From Candidatus Flexicrinis proximus (GTDB taxonomy: Bacteria > Chloroflexota > Anaerolineae > Aggregatilineales > Phototrophicaceae), in contig JADJQF010000004.1 in the NCBI GenBank assembly GCA_016712885.1, positions 372,001 through 436,000 on the forward strand: a DNA stretch of 64,000 nucleotides, written 5' to 3'. Shown piece by piece: positions 16,689 through 26,227 of this stretch (positions within the stretch are counted from its first letter, which is position 1; each line of letters begins with the position of its first letter). The translations under genes were made by a program, and so were the position numbers. The notes below the pieces were generated by a model. It was given only the letters and a program-made list of their open reading frames with translations, had not been told where the DNA came from and did no database searches.

Positions 16689-19268
16689 GTGGCAAATAAG
16701 GGGATGGAACGGTTTACGCAGCGGGCACGCCGGGTGCTAAGTCTGGCGCAAGAGGAAGCTGAACGGCTGAATCACGCGCATATCGGCACCGAGCACCTGC
16801 TGCTAGGCCTGCTGCGTGAAGAAGGCGGCGTTGCTGGGCGAGTCCTGCGTGAGTTGGGCTTGGATCCGCGCCGTGTTGAGGAATTGGTCGTCAGGATGAA
16901 GAAACCCGAGGCGCGTCCGCGCAGCGGTAATTTCGACCTCACCGCGGGCACCAAGCGTGTGATGGAACTGGCGATAGACGAGGCCCGCCGCATGGGGCAT
17001 CACTATATTGGCACGGAGCACTTACTTTTGGCGCTGGTTCGCCAGCCCGAAGGTACGGCTATTGAAGTTCTGCGCCGCCTCGGGATTACACCGGAGGAAG
17101 TTCGGCGCCAGACGAATAACGTTCTTCGCGACAGCCCGGTACAGCCATCCCAACCGAGCGAGCCGCAGGAACCGACGGCGCCGCCAGTACGCCGCCCGCC
17201 CGCGCAGGGTGGTTTGCCTGCGTCGCGTCGCAGCGGCGAGAACAAAACGCCGATGGTTGACCAGCTTGCGACCGACCTGACCGAGTTGGCCCGTGAAGGG
17301 AAGCTCGATCCGGTTGTGGGCCGCGAAACTGAAATCGAGCGCGTGATTCAGGTGCTCAGCCGTCGCCGCAAGAACAATCCCGCGCTGATCGGCGAGCCTG
17401 GTGTTGGCAAGACCGCCATCGTTGAAGGTCTCGCGCAGCGCATCGTTGCCGGCGATACCCCTAAGCCTTTGCTGGGCAAGCGCGTGCTTCAGCTGGATGT
17501 TGGGTCGCTGGTCGCAGGGACGATGTACCGCGGCCAATTTGAGGAACGTCTCAAGCGGGTGATCGAAGAACTCAAGTCCTCGGACAGTATTCTGTTCATC
17601 GACGAGGTTCACATGCTGGTCGGCGCGGGATCGGCCGGCAGCAGTGTCGACGCCGCCAATATCCTGAAGCCGGCGCTGGCACGCGGCGAACTGCAGTGCA
17701 TTGGCGCAACGACGCTTGACGAATACCGCAAACACATTGAGAGCGATGCCGCGCTGGAACGCCGTTTCCAGCAGATTTTGGTCTCCGAGCCGTCGATTGA
17801 AGAAACCGTTGAGATCCTGCAAGGCATCAAGGTGCCTTACGAACAGCATCACAATGTCGAAATCACCGACGAAGCAATCGAATCGGCCGCCAATCTCTCG
17901 GCGCGTTATATCCCCGATCGTTTTCTGCCGGACAAGGCCATCGACCTGATCGATGAGGCTTCGGCACGCCTGCGCATGTACAAGTCGCCAGAAGCGGCAC
18001 AAGTACGCAAGGCCGAGGCTGAACTCACCCGGCTTGAAGATGAAATCGTCTCAGTTGAGGATGAAAGCACCGAAGTCGAAACCGATGAGATCGAGCGTCT
18101 GCGTATGCAGGCAGAAGGCCTGCGCGCAACGCTGGCGGACTTGAAAGCGAACTGGAACAGCGAAACGAACCAACCGCGGCTCGTCGGGGACGACATCTCT
18201 GAAGTCGTATCGATGTGGACGGGAATACCTGTCCGTCGCATGGCGAATGACGAAACACAGCGGCTGCTTGAGATGGAGCGCGCCCTGCACAGCCGCATCG
18301 TGGGCCAGCAGGAAGCCATCGATGCCATCAGCAAGGCTGTCCGCCGCAGCCGCGCCGGGTTGAAAGACCCGCGCAGGCCAATCGGCACGTTCATGTTCCT
18401 CGGCCCGACCGGCGTAGGTAAGACCGAACTGACCAAGTCGCTGGCGGAATTCATGTTCGGCAGCGAAGAGGCGCTCATCCAACTGGATATGAGCGAGTTC
18501 ATGGAACGCCACAGCATCGCCCGTCTCGTCGGCGCGCCGCCGGGATATGTCGGCTACGAAGATGCCGGTCAGCTGACCGAAGCGATCCGCCGCCGCCCGT
18601 ACAGCATTGTCGTCTTTGACGAAATCGAGAAGGCGCACCCCGAAGCCTTCAATATGCTGCTTCAGGTCATGGAAGAAGGTCGCCTCACTGATGCGCGCGG
18701 CCGTAAGGTCGATTTCCGCAACGCCATCATTGTGATGACCAGCAACGTCGGCGCGGATACGATCAAGCGCGGCGCGACTTTCGGCTTCAAGGTGGCCGGT
18801 GACGAGGAACGCACCGAACGCGAGCAGTTCGAGGATATGCGTAAGAACGTGATGGAGCAGCTTCGCCGCGTGTTCCGTCCCGAATTCCTCAACCGTGTTG
18901 ACGCTACGATCGTGTTCCGCCCGCTCACCAAGCCGGAGATCAAGCAAATCGTCGAGCTGGAAATCAAGAAGGTGAGCGAGCGCCTGATCGAGAACGCGAT
19001 CACGCTTGAGCTGGCCGACGACGGTCAGGACTGGCTGGCAGACCATGGCTATGACGTCGAGTTTGGCGCGCGCCCGCTGCGCCGGCTGATCCAAAGCGAG
19101 GTCGAGGATAAACTGTCGGACGGTATTCTGTCCGGCAAGTTCACCCTCGGCAGCATTGTTCGGATCACGGTCGACAAAGAGGGCAACCTTACACTGGTCA
19201 ACGACGACGAGTCGTACAGCGATGAGGGCGAAATCTTCGTCGCGCCGACCGGCACACCGGCGATCTAG
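16689..19268 (+). CDS. clpC: ATP-dependent Clp protease ATP-binding subunit ClpC
   Basis: 859 residues from a GTG at 16689, chosen because GGAGG (16676-16680) is 8 bases upstream and translation gives MANKGMERFTQRARRVLSLA, the usual ClpC beginning. Two Clp-N repeats occupy about 1-145. NBD1 has Walker A GEPGVGKT and Walker B ILFIDEVH; a coiled-coil middle domain (MPEAAQ..., about 410-490) separates it from NBD2 with Walker A GPTGVGKTE, VVFDEIEKAH and the sensor MTSNVGAD. The C-terminal D2-small domain contains FGARPLRRLIQ. ClpC unfolds substrates for the ClpP peptidase. No ctsR or mcsAB gene is adjacent, unlike in Bacillus. Confidence 0.96.
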   Translation: MANKGMERFTQRARRVLSLAQEEAERLNHAHIGTEHLLLGLLREEGGVAGRVLRELGLDPRRVEELVVRMKKPEARPRSGNFDLTAGTKRVMELAIDEARRMGHHYIGTEHLLLALVRQPEGTAIEVLRRLGITPEEVRRQTNNVLRDSPVQPSQPSEPQEPTAPPVRRPPAQGGLPASRRSGENKTPMVDQLATDLTELAREGKLDPVVGRETEIERVIQVLSRRRKNNPALIGEPGVGKTAIVEGLAQRIVAGDTPKPLLGKRVLQLDVGSLVAGTMYRGQFEERLKRVIEELKSSDSILFIDEVHMLVGAGSAGSSVDAANILKPALARGELQCIGATTLDEYRKHIESDAALERRFQQILVSEPSIEETVEILQGIKVPYEQHHNVEITDEAIESAANLSARYIPDRFLPDKAIDLIDEASARLRMYKSPEAAQVRKAEAELTRLEDEIVSVEDESTEVETDEIERLRMQAEGLRATLADLKANWNSETNQPRLVGDDISEVVSMWTGIPVRRMANDETQRLLEMERALHSRIVGQQEAIDAISKAVRRSRAGLKDPRRPIGTFMFLGPTGVGKTELTKSLAEFMFGSEEALIQLDMSEFMERHSIARLVGAPPGYVGYEDAGQLTEAIRRRPYSIVVFDEIEKAHPEAFNMLLQVMEEGRLTDARGRKVDFRNAIIVMTSNVGADTIKRGATFGFKVAGDEERTEREQFEDMRKNVMEQLRRVFRPEFLNRVDATIVFRPLTKPEIKQIVELEIKKVSERLIENAITLELADDGQDWLADHGYDVEFGARPLRRLIQSEVEDKLSDGILSGKFTLGSIVRITVDKEGNLTLVNDDESYSDEGEIFVAPTGTPAI

Positions 19269-19292
19269 CCACCAGGAACCAGCAAACATAAG

Positions 19293-19325
19293 AAAGGCCG
19301 TCCAGCAATGGGCGGCCTTTTGGTT
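19293..19325 (+). terminator. rho-independent terminator of clpC
   Basis: AAAGGCCG (19293-19300) pairs with CGGCCTTT (19313-19320) and is followed by a T-rich run TTTTGGTTT. Confidence 0.88.
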
Positions 19326-19374
19326 TATCCCGATGCGACTGTCGCTAACCGGTGGTGGCAGTGCGCAAGAGCAG

Positions 19375-19677
19375 CTATTCCGTTTCCAGATCGACCTCGT
19401 CGTAATGCTCGACGGTCGGAAAGGGGTCGTAGAAGTGATGCAGACGCCGCTTCCACTCCTGATATTCGTTCGACCCGCGAAAACCGACCGTGTGCGCTTC
19501 GAGGGTATCCCACCATGCCAGCAGCAGGTATTTGTCCGGCGCTTCGACACATTTGTGGAGTTCATGGCCGAAATAGCCGGGTGCGCCGGCGATGATCGGA
19601 GATGCATCACGGAACGCCGCCTCGAACTGCTCCGACTGCCCGCGCTTGATGCTCAAAATCGCGTGTTCGAGGATCAC
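19375..19677 (-). CDS. ABM-fold (antibiotic biosynthesis monooxygenase family) protein
   Basis: 100 residues forming one dimeric ferredoxin-like ABM domain: MILEHAILSIKRGQ, then FEAAFRDASPIIAGAPGYFGHELHKC, the YLLLAWWDTLEAHTVGFR core and the terminal WKRRLHHFYDPFPTVEHY. Most small ABM proteins act on quinones, haem or reactive carbonyls or have no known substrate. The gene starts 3 bases after the stop of the nucleoside-type ABC permease and is the last of that operon. The link between the two functions is not evident from sequence. Confidence 0.85.
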   Translation of the reverse strand: MILEHAILSIKRGQSEQFEAAFRDASPIIAGAPGYFGHELHKCVEAPDKYLLLAWWDTLEAHTVGFRGSNEYQEWKRRLHHFYDPFPTVEHYDEVDLETE

Positions 19678-19679
19678 CG

Positions 19680-20963
19680 TTACTCTTTTCTATAGGGTAC
19701 GCCGTCCGCCTTTGGCGCGACTGCGCGGCCGACCAGCCCGGCCAATACGATCATTGTGACCAGGTACGGGATCATCTGAATGAACTGCGCCGGGATGGGC
19801 ACACCGAAGATCTGGAACCGCGAATTCAGCGCTTGCGAGAACCCGAATAGCAGCGCCCCCATCAGGGCCGGGAATGGCCGGTATTTCCCGAAGATCATCG
19901 CGGCCAGGCCGATGAATCCAAGGCCGCCGGTCATCTGATCTTCAAACAGGCCGACCGTCTCAATTGAGAACCACGCACCACCAACGCCCGCGATCAGACC
20001 GCCGATCATGACATTGATATAGCGCATCCGCGTGACGTTGATGCCCAGAGTATCGGCTGCATGCGGATTTTCACCGACCGCAGTTGTCCGCAGTCCCCAG
20101 CGGGTATAGTAAATCACAACATGTGTGAATATCACGAGAACGAAGGTAAACAGGAACAGCGGTTTCCCCGTAAAGAAAATCGCGCCGATGATGGGGATGT
20201 CGCTCAGCAGCGGGATTTGAATGATACGCAGTGTTTCACGCGCGGTCTCGGTCGAGAGCAGGATTTCGCGCCGCAGAAAGCTGGTCACGCCGATCGCCAG
20301 GATATTGATTACGGTTCCGCTCACAACCTGATCGGTCATGAATGTGATCGACAGCCAACCGTGGAGCAGCGCCATGAGTCCGCCGGCCAGCACGGAAACC
20401 AGGACGCCACATGCCAGCGCTGCCTGGAACGGCATCACCTCAGCGAAAAACAGACTGCTGATAAAGCCGAGGCAAGCCCCCATCAGCATCATGCCTTCGC
20501 CGGCGATGTTAACTACGCCCGCCCGCTCGCACCATAAGCCTGCCAGCGCACCGAGTGTGATGGGTGTCGCCAACCGGAAGCTTGATTCTAGCATCTGCGT
20601 TACATTGGCGTTTCGCCCGACGGCCGCCAGGATTAATGCGGTTGGAATGATCATCACCCCGCACAGGATCAGCAGCGCGTTCTTGGTGCGAAGGGGACCG
20701 AACGGCAGAATTGCCACGCCCCCGCCGAGCACAAAGACTGCCGCAGCCAAAAACCCGAATGCCTGAACCGGGACCGGGATGTCAGGGATTCCGTCGCCAA
20801 ATACAAGGAGCGTGCTTGCGTCAGGAGCGATATCGCCCGGGACGCGCAGGAACATGACGATGCCAACCAGCAGGAATGCGATTCCTGCTACGAGCTGACG
20901 GGTGAGCCTGAAACCCTGCGAGTCGCCCGCAATGGCTGGAGGGTTCATTGTTGCCTGTGCCAT
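19680..20963 (-). CDS. ABC transporter permease, BMP/nucleoside type (YufQ/NupC-like)
   Basis: 427 residues with about nine or ten hydrophobic spans. The core carries family signatures of the branched-chain/ribose-type permeases that work with BMP-type binding proteins: AGLWCERAGVVNIAGEGMML, SVLAGGLMALLHGWLSI and TAVGENPHAADTLGINV near 285-310. The first 100 residues add extra hydrophobic spans. It should pair with the larger permease upstream in one heterodimeric channel for nucleosides or related small molecules. It starts six bases after that gene's stop. Confidence 0.9.
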   Translation of the reverse strand: MAQATMNPPAIAGDSQGFRLTRQLVAGIAFLLVGIVMFLRVPGDIAPDASTLLVFGDGIPDIPVPVQAFGFLAAAVFVLGGGVAILPFGPLRTKNALLILCGVMIIPTALILAAVGRNANVTQMLESSFRLATPITLGALAGLWCERAGVVNIAGEGMMLMGACLGFISSLFFAEVMPFQAALACGVLVSVLAGGLMALLHGWLSITFMTDQVVSGTVINILAIGVTSFLRREILLSTETARETLRIIQIPLLSDIPIIGAIFFTGKPLFLFTFVLVIFTHVVIYYTRWGLRTTAVGENPHAADTLGINVTRMRYINVMIGGLIAGVGGAWFSIETVGLFEDQMTGGLGFIGLAAMIFGKYRPFPALMGALLFGFSQALNSRFQIFGVPIPAQFIQMIPYLVTMIVLAGLVGRAVAPKADGVPYRKE

Positions 20964-20969
20964 GTTGTT

Positions 20970-23228
20970 TTAGCCTCCGAAGCCTTTGCTGAATGTCGTC
21001 GTGCTGCGTTTCTCTTCTTCGCTGGCCTCTGGAACACGCCACAGGAAGCGCACAATCGCGTCTGCCGCGATGAACATGATGATCAGGGCCTGAATGATGC
21101 GGACGAGGTCGTTCGACAGGTCGGTCCTGATCTGTATCACACCCTGCGCGGATACCAGGGATCCCCACAGGAACCCGGCCCAGATCATATTACGCATGTT
21201 CTGCCGCGCCAGCAGGGCAACCGCGATCGCGTCGAAGCCCAGCCCGGCAAAAAACGCGGGTTTCATGTTGAGCTGTACGCTGGAGATTTCGATTGCCCCG
21301 GCCAGGCCAGCCAACCCGCCGGAGATCATCATCGCCAGGATCAGGTTCCACTTAACGTTCATACCTGCGTATTTTGCCGCGCTGGGGTTGATCCCAACTG
21401 TGCGGATTTCGAAGCCGGGCGTCGTGCGGACGAGCAGCCAGTCCACGAACCATACTGCCCCGATCATCACCAGCAGACCGAGATGCAGGGAGCCGCGTAC
21501 GGTGATCCACTGCAAGAAAAGTCCGCCAAACAAGACAGTCAGGGCGTTGACAACCGGCCGGATCGCCGCGCGGAGATTCTTCCGTATAGCCTCGCGGTGG
21601 CGGTAGAGCCCGTAGACCAGGACTAACCCGGCAACCAGATAGAACCACCAGCCTGCGATCTCGCCAAAGCGCGGCAGTATCGCATTGGGATTGACGTTGG
21701 GTGTGGATGGGTTGGTCGCGCCGGGATCGCGCATGATATACGGGTCGGTGCTGTTGATCAGCCAGTCGACCAGACGCAGCGCGATATAGTTGAGCATGAT
21801 GGTGTTGATGACCTCATGCGCCCCGGCGAACGCTTTTAGCGCGCCGGGTATGGCCCCCCAGAGAGCACCGCCTAATATCCCGGCCGCAAGCACAGCGACC
21901 GCACGTATTCCCCCAGGCAGAAAGTCAAAGACCGGGGAGTAACCCACGAAGACGGACATTAAGCCGCCGAGATAGAGCTGGCCCTCTGCGCCGATGTTGA
22001 ACATACCGGCCTTGAAGCCAAGGGCAACGGCCAGACCCGCAATGATGAACGGGATGGACCGTACGATTGTGCGTTCCAATTGGAAGGGAAAGAACAGCAG
22101 TACTTTGCTGCCCAGGCGCAGGTAGACGGTATCAGGTTTGTCGTCGCTCGTGTCGTCCGGCGTGCGCTGATCCGCCCAGATAATACCGGCGGCTTCAGTA
22201 TGGTTCGGGTGGATCAGCAACGGCTGATTGCCAGGCCGGTACACCACCGTATTGGCGGTAAGATAAGGCTCAAGTTCGGTGGTCAGCGCGGTACGCACGT
22301 CCGGGCTGGTGAGGATGCCAACTTCGTACATAGCATTGACGAGGGTCAACTGCCGTGAGAACTCTTCCTCGTTGGCTACGCCGGCGGCCAGCAGGCGCCC
22401 GTCGATGCCGCGCAGGTCGTTGATGTAGTCCGAGCCGGTACGCGACCCTTCGGCCAGCGCCGAAATAGCTGCGATATCGTCCGCATCGCCCGCCATCGGG
22501 TCGATCGCGAGCGTATCCATGATTGCAAGCTGCCCCAGCATACGCTGGACAGTGACCGCGCTGCCGCGCTGATTGATGGTCTTGAGATAGGCCAGCAGAT
22601 CGCCAAGCGAATAATTGCTGGCTGCCGGCACGGCGGCGACGATTGCCGCGACATCTTCGTCGGTCAGTGTATCCATTGGACCGTAGGTGCGGAAGACGGC
22701 TGCCGCGCCGCTGCTGCCCAGCGCCACCAGTTCATCGACCAGCGGTTGCATAGCCCGCAGCGTATCCGGCCCGACTTCCTGAATCGCCTCAATTCGCCCG
22801 CCGAGCTCGTCCATCTGTATCGCGTCGAGCTGACCTGCGAACTTATCAATGATGTCTGCGAATCGCGCGACCGTTTCAGGCCCCAGGTCGGTCAATCGTG
22901 TGACGCTGCGTGCCAGTAAACGCAGGTCGCGGTTGGTGATCGGATCGTTCTCGGCAAAACTGGTGACCGCTGCAACATCGCCGGTATTCAGCGTGTTGTT
23001 GATGGCGATTCCGACCGAACCTTCAATGAATGCTGCGTAGGCTGTGAACGCGATATTCAGACCGCGACCCAGGTTCCCTTTGCCGCCTGTGATGACCATG
23101 AAAGGCACCGTCAGGATCATGGCCGACAAGACCGCCAGAACCGGCACGAACCGTGGCGAGATACGCCGCCAAGTACGTCCGACCGCGTTGCCGGCCGGTG
23201 TGCTTTGCGGGAGAGTAGTTTCCGCCAT
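20970..23228 (-). CDS. oversized ABC transporter permease, BMP/nucleoside type (YufP/NupB-like)
   Basis: 752 residues, about twice the usual length. After the first membrane span (about 28-50) comes a hydrophilic insertion of about 300 residues (roughly 75-375), rich in helices and in repeats of aspartate and alanine, before the normal permease core starts at SIPFIIAGLAVALGFKAGMFNIGAEGQLYLGG. The core keeps HEVINTIMLNYIALRL and TVGINPSAAKYAGMNV. A second insertion (about 515-590) adds further hydrophobic segments. The large insertion should face outside and could bind substrate or contact a binding protein. It starts two bases downstream of the ATPase stop, so cotranscription is expected. Confidence 0.88.
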   Translation of the reverse strand: MAETTLPQSTPAGNAVGRTWRRISPRFVPVLAVLSAMILTVPFMVITGGKGNLGRGLNIAFTAYAAFIEGSVGIAINNTLNTGDVAAVTSFAENDPITNRDLRLLARSVTRLTDLGPETVARFADIIDKFAGQLDAIQMDELGGRIEAIQEVGPDTLRAMQPLVDELVALGSSGAAAVFRTYGPMDTLTDEDVAAIVAAVPAASNYSLGDLLAYLKTINQRGSAVTVQRMLGQLAIMDTLAIDPMAGDADDIAAISALAEGSRTGSDYINDLRGIDGRLLAAGVANEEEFSRQLTLVNAMYEVGILTSPDVRTALTTELEPYLTANTVVYRPGNQPLLIHPNHTEAAGIIWADQRTPDDTSDDKPDTVYLRLGSKVLLFFPFQLERTIVRSIPFIIAGLAVALGFKAGMFNIGAEGQLYLGGLMSVFVGYSPVFDFLPGGIRAVAVLAAGILGGALWGAIPGALKAFAGAHEVINTIMLNYIALRLVDWLINSTDPYIMRDPGATNPSTPNVNPNAILPRFGEIAGWWFYLVAGLVLVYGLYRHREAIRKNLRAAIRPVVNALTVLFGGLFLQWITVRGSLHLGLLVMIGAVWFVDWLLVRTTPGFEIRTVGINPSAAKYAGMNVKWNLILAMMISGGLAGLAGAIEISSVQLNMKPAFFAGLGFDAIAVALLARQNMRNMIWAGFLWGSLVSAQGVIQIRTDLSNDLVRIIQALIIMFIAADAIVRFLWRVPEASEEEKRSTTTFSKGFGG

Positions 23229-23230
23229 AA

Positions 23231-24769
23231 TTATGCCCGCCCTTCCTTGACGCCATTGCGAATTCCTGCCATGAGCAGGCCGATTGACTCACGCGTTGCG
23301 TCAGCGGCATCCACGATGTCGATGATTTGTCCCGCGTACATCACTGCGATCCGGTCGCTGAGCGACAAAATCTCATCAAGCTCGGTGCTGACCAGCAGCA
23401 CCCCCACACCGTCATCACGCATCCGCACGATCTGTTTGTGGATAAACTCGATTGACCCGACGTCAAGTCCGCGGGTGGGTTGAGCAGCGATCAACAGCTT
23501 GCTCTTGCGGCTGAACTCGCGCGCGACAATCACCTTCTGCTGATTGCCGCCGGACAGCGCGCCGATTGTCGTATCAATACCAGGCGTACGCACATCGTAC
23601 TGGGCGACCAGTTCTTCGGCTTTCTCGTTGATCGTGCGCTCGTTTGAAATGATGCCCGCAGAAAACGGCGCCTGATAATACTGCTGGAGGCGGATGTTAT
23701 CCTTAATCGGAAACGGCGCCACCATCCCGTTCTTTTGGCGGTCTTCCGGCACATGCGCCACGCCGGCCTCGGTGACTTTACGCGGCGGTGCGTGTGTGAT
23801 GTCGGTGCTGTCGACTTTGAGATGACCGCTGATGATCGGGCGCAGCCCGGTAATGGCCTCGACAAGCTCGGTCTGGCCGTTACCCTGCACGCCGGCGACC
23901 CCGACGATTTCCCCACTGCGCACCTGCAGCGAAACCCCTTTCACCGCAAGCAGATGCCGATCATCCAGCACGCTCAGATTTTGAACATCGAGTACGGCTT
24001 CGGTTGCATGGGCAGGCTCCTTATCGACCCGCAGCAGAACTGAGCGCCCGACCATCATCGATGCCAGCGATTCCTGCGTCGAGTCCTTGGGATTAGCCTC
24101 GCCGACGACTTTGCCTAAGCGAAGCACCATAATCCGGTCGCAAATGCGCAGCACTTCCTTCAGCTTGTGGGTGATGAAGATAATGCTGACGCCGCGTGCT
24201 TTCAGCGACTCCATGATTTCGAACAAGCCCTCGGTCTCCTGCGGAGTGAGGACCGCGCTTGGCTCGTCGAGGATCAGGATTTCCGCCTTGCGATAAAGCG
24301 CCTTAATGATCTCCACGCGCTGCTGAATGCCGACGGAGAGATCCTGAACGAGGCTGTCGGGATTGACCTGCAGCCCGTACTGCTCCGCGATCTCCAGGAT
24401 CCGTTTCTTGGCGGCGCCGCGGTTCAAAAAAGGGCCGCTGACCATTTCGTTACCGAGCATGATGTTCTCGGTCACCGTCAGCACAGGCACAAGCTGAAAA
24501 TGTTGATGCACCATGCCGATGCCGCGCCGGATCGCATCGTTCGGATCCTTGATCTTGACGGGGGTTCCATTGATTACGATCTCCCCCTCGTCCGGTGTAT
24601 ATAAACCGTAAATCAAATTCATTAGGGTGGACTTGCCCGCGCCGTTTTCGCCAAGCAGACCCAGCACTTCGCCGCGGTTGACTCTCAAACTGATATGGTC
24701 ATTTGCGAGGACGCCTGGGAAGCGCTTAGTTAATCCACGGACTTCCAGAACTATCGGTGAATCGGTCAT
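23231..24769 (-). CDS. ABC transporter ATPase, BMP/nucleoside type, two NBDs (YufO/NupA-like)
   Basis: 512 residues with two nucleotide-binding domains. NBD1 has Walker A GENGAGKSTL, signature LSVGIQQRVEI and Walker B ILILDEPSAVLTP. NBD2 (from about 255) has the degenerate P-loop GVQGNGQTEL and a good signature LSGGNQQKVIVARE, followed by LLIAAQPTRGLDVGS. This asymmetry is normal for sugar and nucleoside importers. It is the first gene of a leftward operon with a clear promoter. No substrate-binding BMP lipoprotein gene lies next to it within the window. Confidence 0.94.
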   Translation of the reverse strand: MTDSPIVLEVRGLTKRFPGVLANDHISLRVNRGEVLGLLGENGAGKSTLMNLIYGLYTPDEGEIVINGTPVKIKDPNDAIRRGIGMVHQHFQLVPVLTVTENIMLGNEMVSGPFLNRGAAKKRILEIAEQYGLQVNPDSLVQDLSVGIQQRVEIIKALYRKAEILILDEPSAVLTPQETEGLFEIMESLKARGVSIIFITHKLKEVLRICDRIMVLRLGKVVGEANPKDSTQESLASMMVGRSVLLRVDKEPAHATEAVLDVQNLSVLDDRHLLAVKGVSLQVRSGEIVGVAGVQGNGQTELVEAITGLRPIISGHLKVDSTDITHAPPRKVTEAGVAHVPEDRQKNGMVAPFPIKDNIRLQQYYQAPFSAGIISNERTINEKAEELVAQYDVRTPGIDTTIGALSGGNQQKVIVAREFSRKSKLLIAAQPTRGLDVGSIEFIHKQIVRMRDDGVGVLLVSTELDEILSLSDRIAVMYAGQIIDIVDAADATRESIGLLMAGIRNGVKEGRA

Positions 24770-25024
24770 AAGAACTCACTCTTGTCGGTAAAACCGTACC
24801 GGCAAGTATAACGAGAATTCTCTCGCGTACCAAAGCGAGACCTGGTACGCCGTCGTTCTGCGCTGCAAACTCATTCGGCGGCTTCGGATACGGCACCAAC
24901 CATCGCGTGCCGCACACCTAAAGGATGCTGCCATACACGAACAGGAGTTTTGTTATCTGTGGACTGAATCAATGGGCCGGAACTTGGCCTTACGGCGACC
25001 AGACCGGAGCCGCTGCGGCCATTC
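24770..25024. other. intergenic gap between the transporter operon and the glycosyltransferase gene
   Basis: 255 bases. Apart from the leftward promoter at 24805-24833 I see no gene, RNA or repeat in it. Confidence 0.4.
24805..24833 (-). promoter_or_regulatory. sigma-70-type promoter of the nucleoside-type ABC operon
   Basis: On the minus strand TTGGTA (24833-24828), a 17-base spacer and TATACT (24810-24805). The start would fall near 24798, about 30 bases before the ATG of the ATPase gene. Confidence 0.78.
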
Positions 25025-26224
25025 TCATGCAAGAGTCTCCGCTGAGATTGCGTCCAGAAGGCGCCTTGCGCGGGCGTCCCATGTATAGATTTCGAATGCA
25101 TCCTGACGGGCTTGTTCACCCAGTCGCTTACGCAGCTCACTGTCGTCTTTCAGGCGGGCGATCGAAGCGGCAAGCCCGTTTGCTTCCTCAGGTGGATACA
25201 GCAGTGCATTATCTTCGTGACGAAGAACATCCGCCCACGAGGGCAGATCCGATGCGACCAGCGCCCTGCCTGAAGCCATATATTCGAAAAGTTTGAGCGG
25301 CGAGGTGTAGAAGGTAAAGTGATCCTGCCGGGGAAATGGCATCACACAGATGTCGAACGCGCTCAGATAGCGCGGCACGTCCGCCGCCTCGACCTGTCCC
25401 GCGTACAGGAAATTCGACTCATGTAGTCCCAGCGCCATCCACTGGGCTTTGTATTGGGCCGCAATCTCGTCGGGGCCGCCGACCAGCGCGATCGCAAAAT
25501 TCTCTCGGCCTGGCAGGCGCGCAATGGCGTCGATGACCGTGTTGATCCCTTTGGTCATGTTATAGGTCGTCAGCCGCCCCATATAGCCGACGATGAACTT
25601 ATCCTGCGGCCAACCAGCCAGGTCTCGCGCAGAAAACTGATCCGCGACCTTGTCAAAGCGTTCTGCCCGGATCCCATCGTGGGCTACGATGATGCGGGCG
25701 TTAGGCTCGAGTTGAAGGAGGTCCCTGCGCAGAGGCGGCGTGATGGCAACGGTCAGATGTGCCCGGCGCAAAACCTGGCGCTGCATCCAGGCGCCTCGCC
25801 CAGACGTTTTCAGGCTGTGCGCCTCCCACACGACCCGTCGGCGCGGGTTTAGCCATCCAGCGACCAGGAGCGGCAGCGGGTCGCGGCCGTAGATCACATC
25901 GGGCCGCACAAACCACGCCCCGATTCCTGCCGCAATCCCGAAAGTGATCAGCATCAGATAGAACGAAAGGGCGACGATCCCTGCAGGTGCCCTTCCATCG
26001 AGCCACTTGTGGATGTTGAGTACGGGTAATTTCCGGATGGCAAAGACTTGGCTGACGCCGTAAAAGTCCCACAGGGTCTTTTCGACGGTTGTTACACCAC
26101 GCCTCGCAAACCATAAGCGCACGTCCGTACCGTTCGCTGCAAAAGCCTCGCAGTTCTGCATGATCTGTATGCCATGCGCCATCTCGCTGGGCAGCCGCGC
26201 GCCACTGATATACATGAGCCGCAT
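25025..26224 (-). CDS. glycosyltransferase family 4 protein
   Basis: 399 residues of GT-B fold. The N-terminal domain begins MRLMYISGARLPSEMAHGIQ, typical of family 4, and contains two hydrophobic stretches (about 95-120). The C-terminal domain has KFIVGYMGRLTTYNMTKGIN, ALVGGPDEIAAQYKAQ, YAGQVEAADVPRYLSAFDICVMPFP and the E-x7-E-type donor motif SPLKLFEYMASGRALVASDLP. It transfers a sugar from an NDP donor, probably in cell-surface glycan assembly. It begins 3 bases after the FkbM gene stop. Confidence 0.9.
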   Translation of the reverse strand: MRLMYISGARLPSEMAHGIQIMQNCEAFAANGTDVRLWFARRGVTTVEKTLWDFYGVSQVFAIRKLPVLNIHKWLDGRAPAGIVALSFYLMLITFGIAAGIGAWFVRPDVIYGRDPLPLLVAGWLNPRRRVVWEAHSLKTSGRGAWMQRQVLRRAHLTVAITPPLRRDLLQLEPNARIIVAHDGIRAERFDKVADQFSARDLAGWPQDKFIVGYMGRLTTYNMTKGINTVIDAIARLPGRENFAIALVGGPDEIAAQYKAQWMALGLHESNFLYAGQVEAADVPRYLSAFDICVMPFPRQDHFTFYTSPLKLFEYMASGRALVASDLPSWADVLRHEDNALLYPPEEANGLAASIARLKDDSELRKRLGEQARQDAFEIYTWDARARRLLDAISAETLA

Positions 26225-26227
26225 GTC

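Noticed and set aside
18051..19610. 519-residue minus-strand open frame
   Set aside because: Antisense to clpC, whose identity is certain, and continuing through the ABM gene in another frame; no motif.
24770..25024. riboswitch or missing BMP gene fragment before the transporter operon
   Set aside because: No conserved riboswitch core and no coding frame with binding protein motifs; the predicted leader is only about 30 bases.
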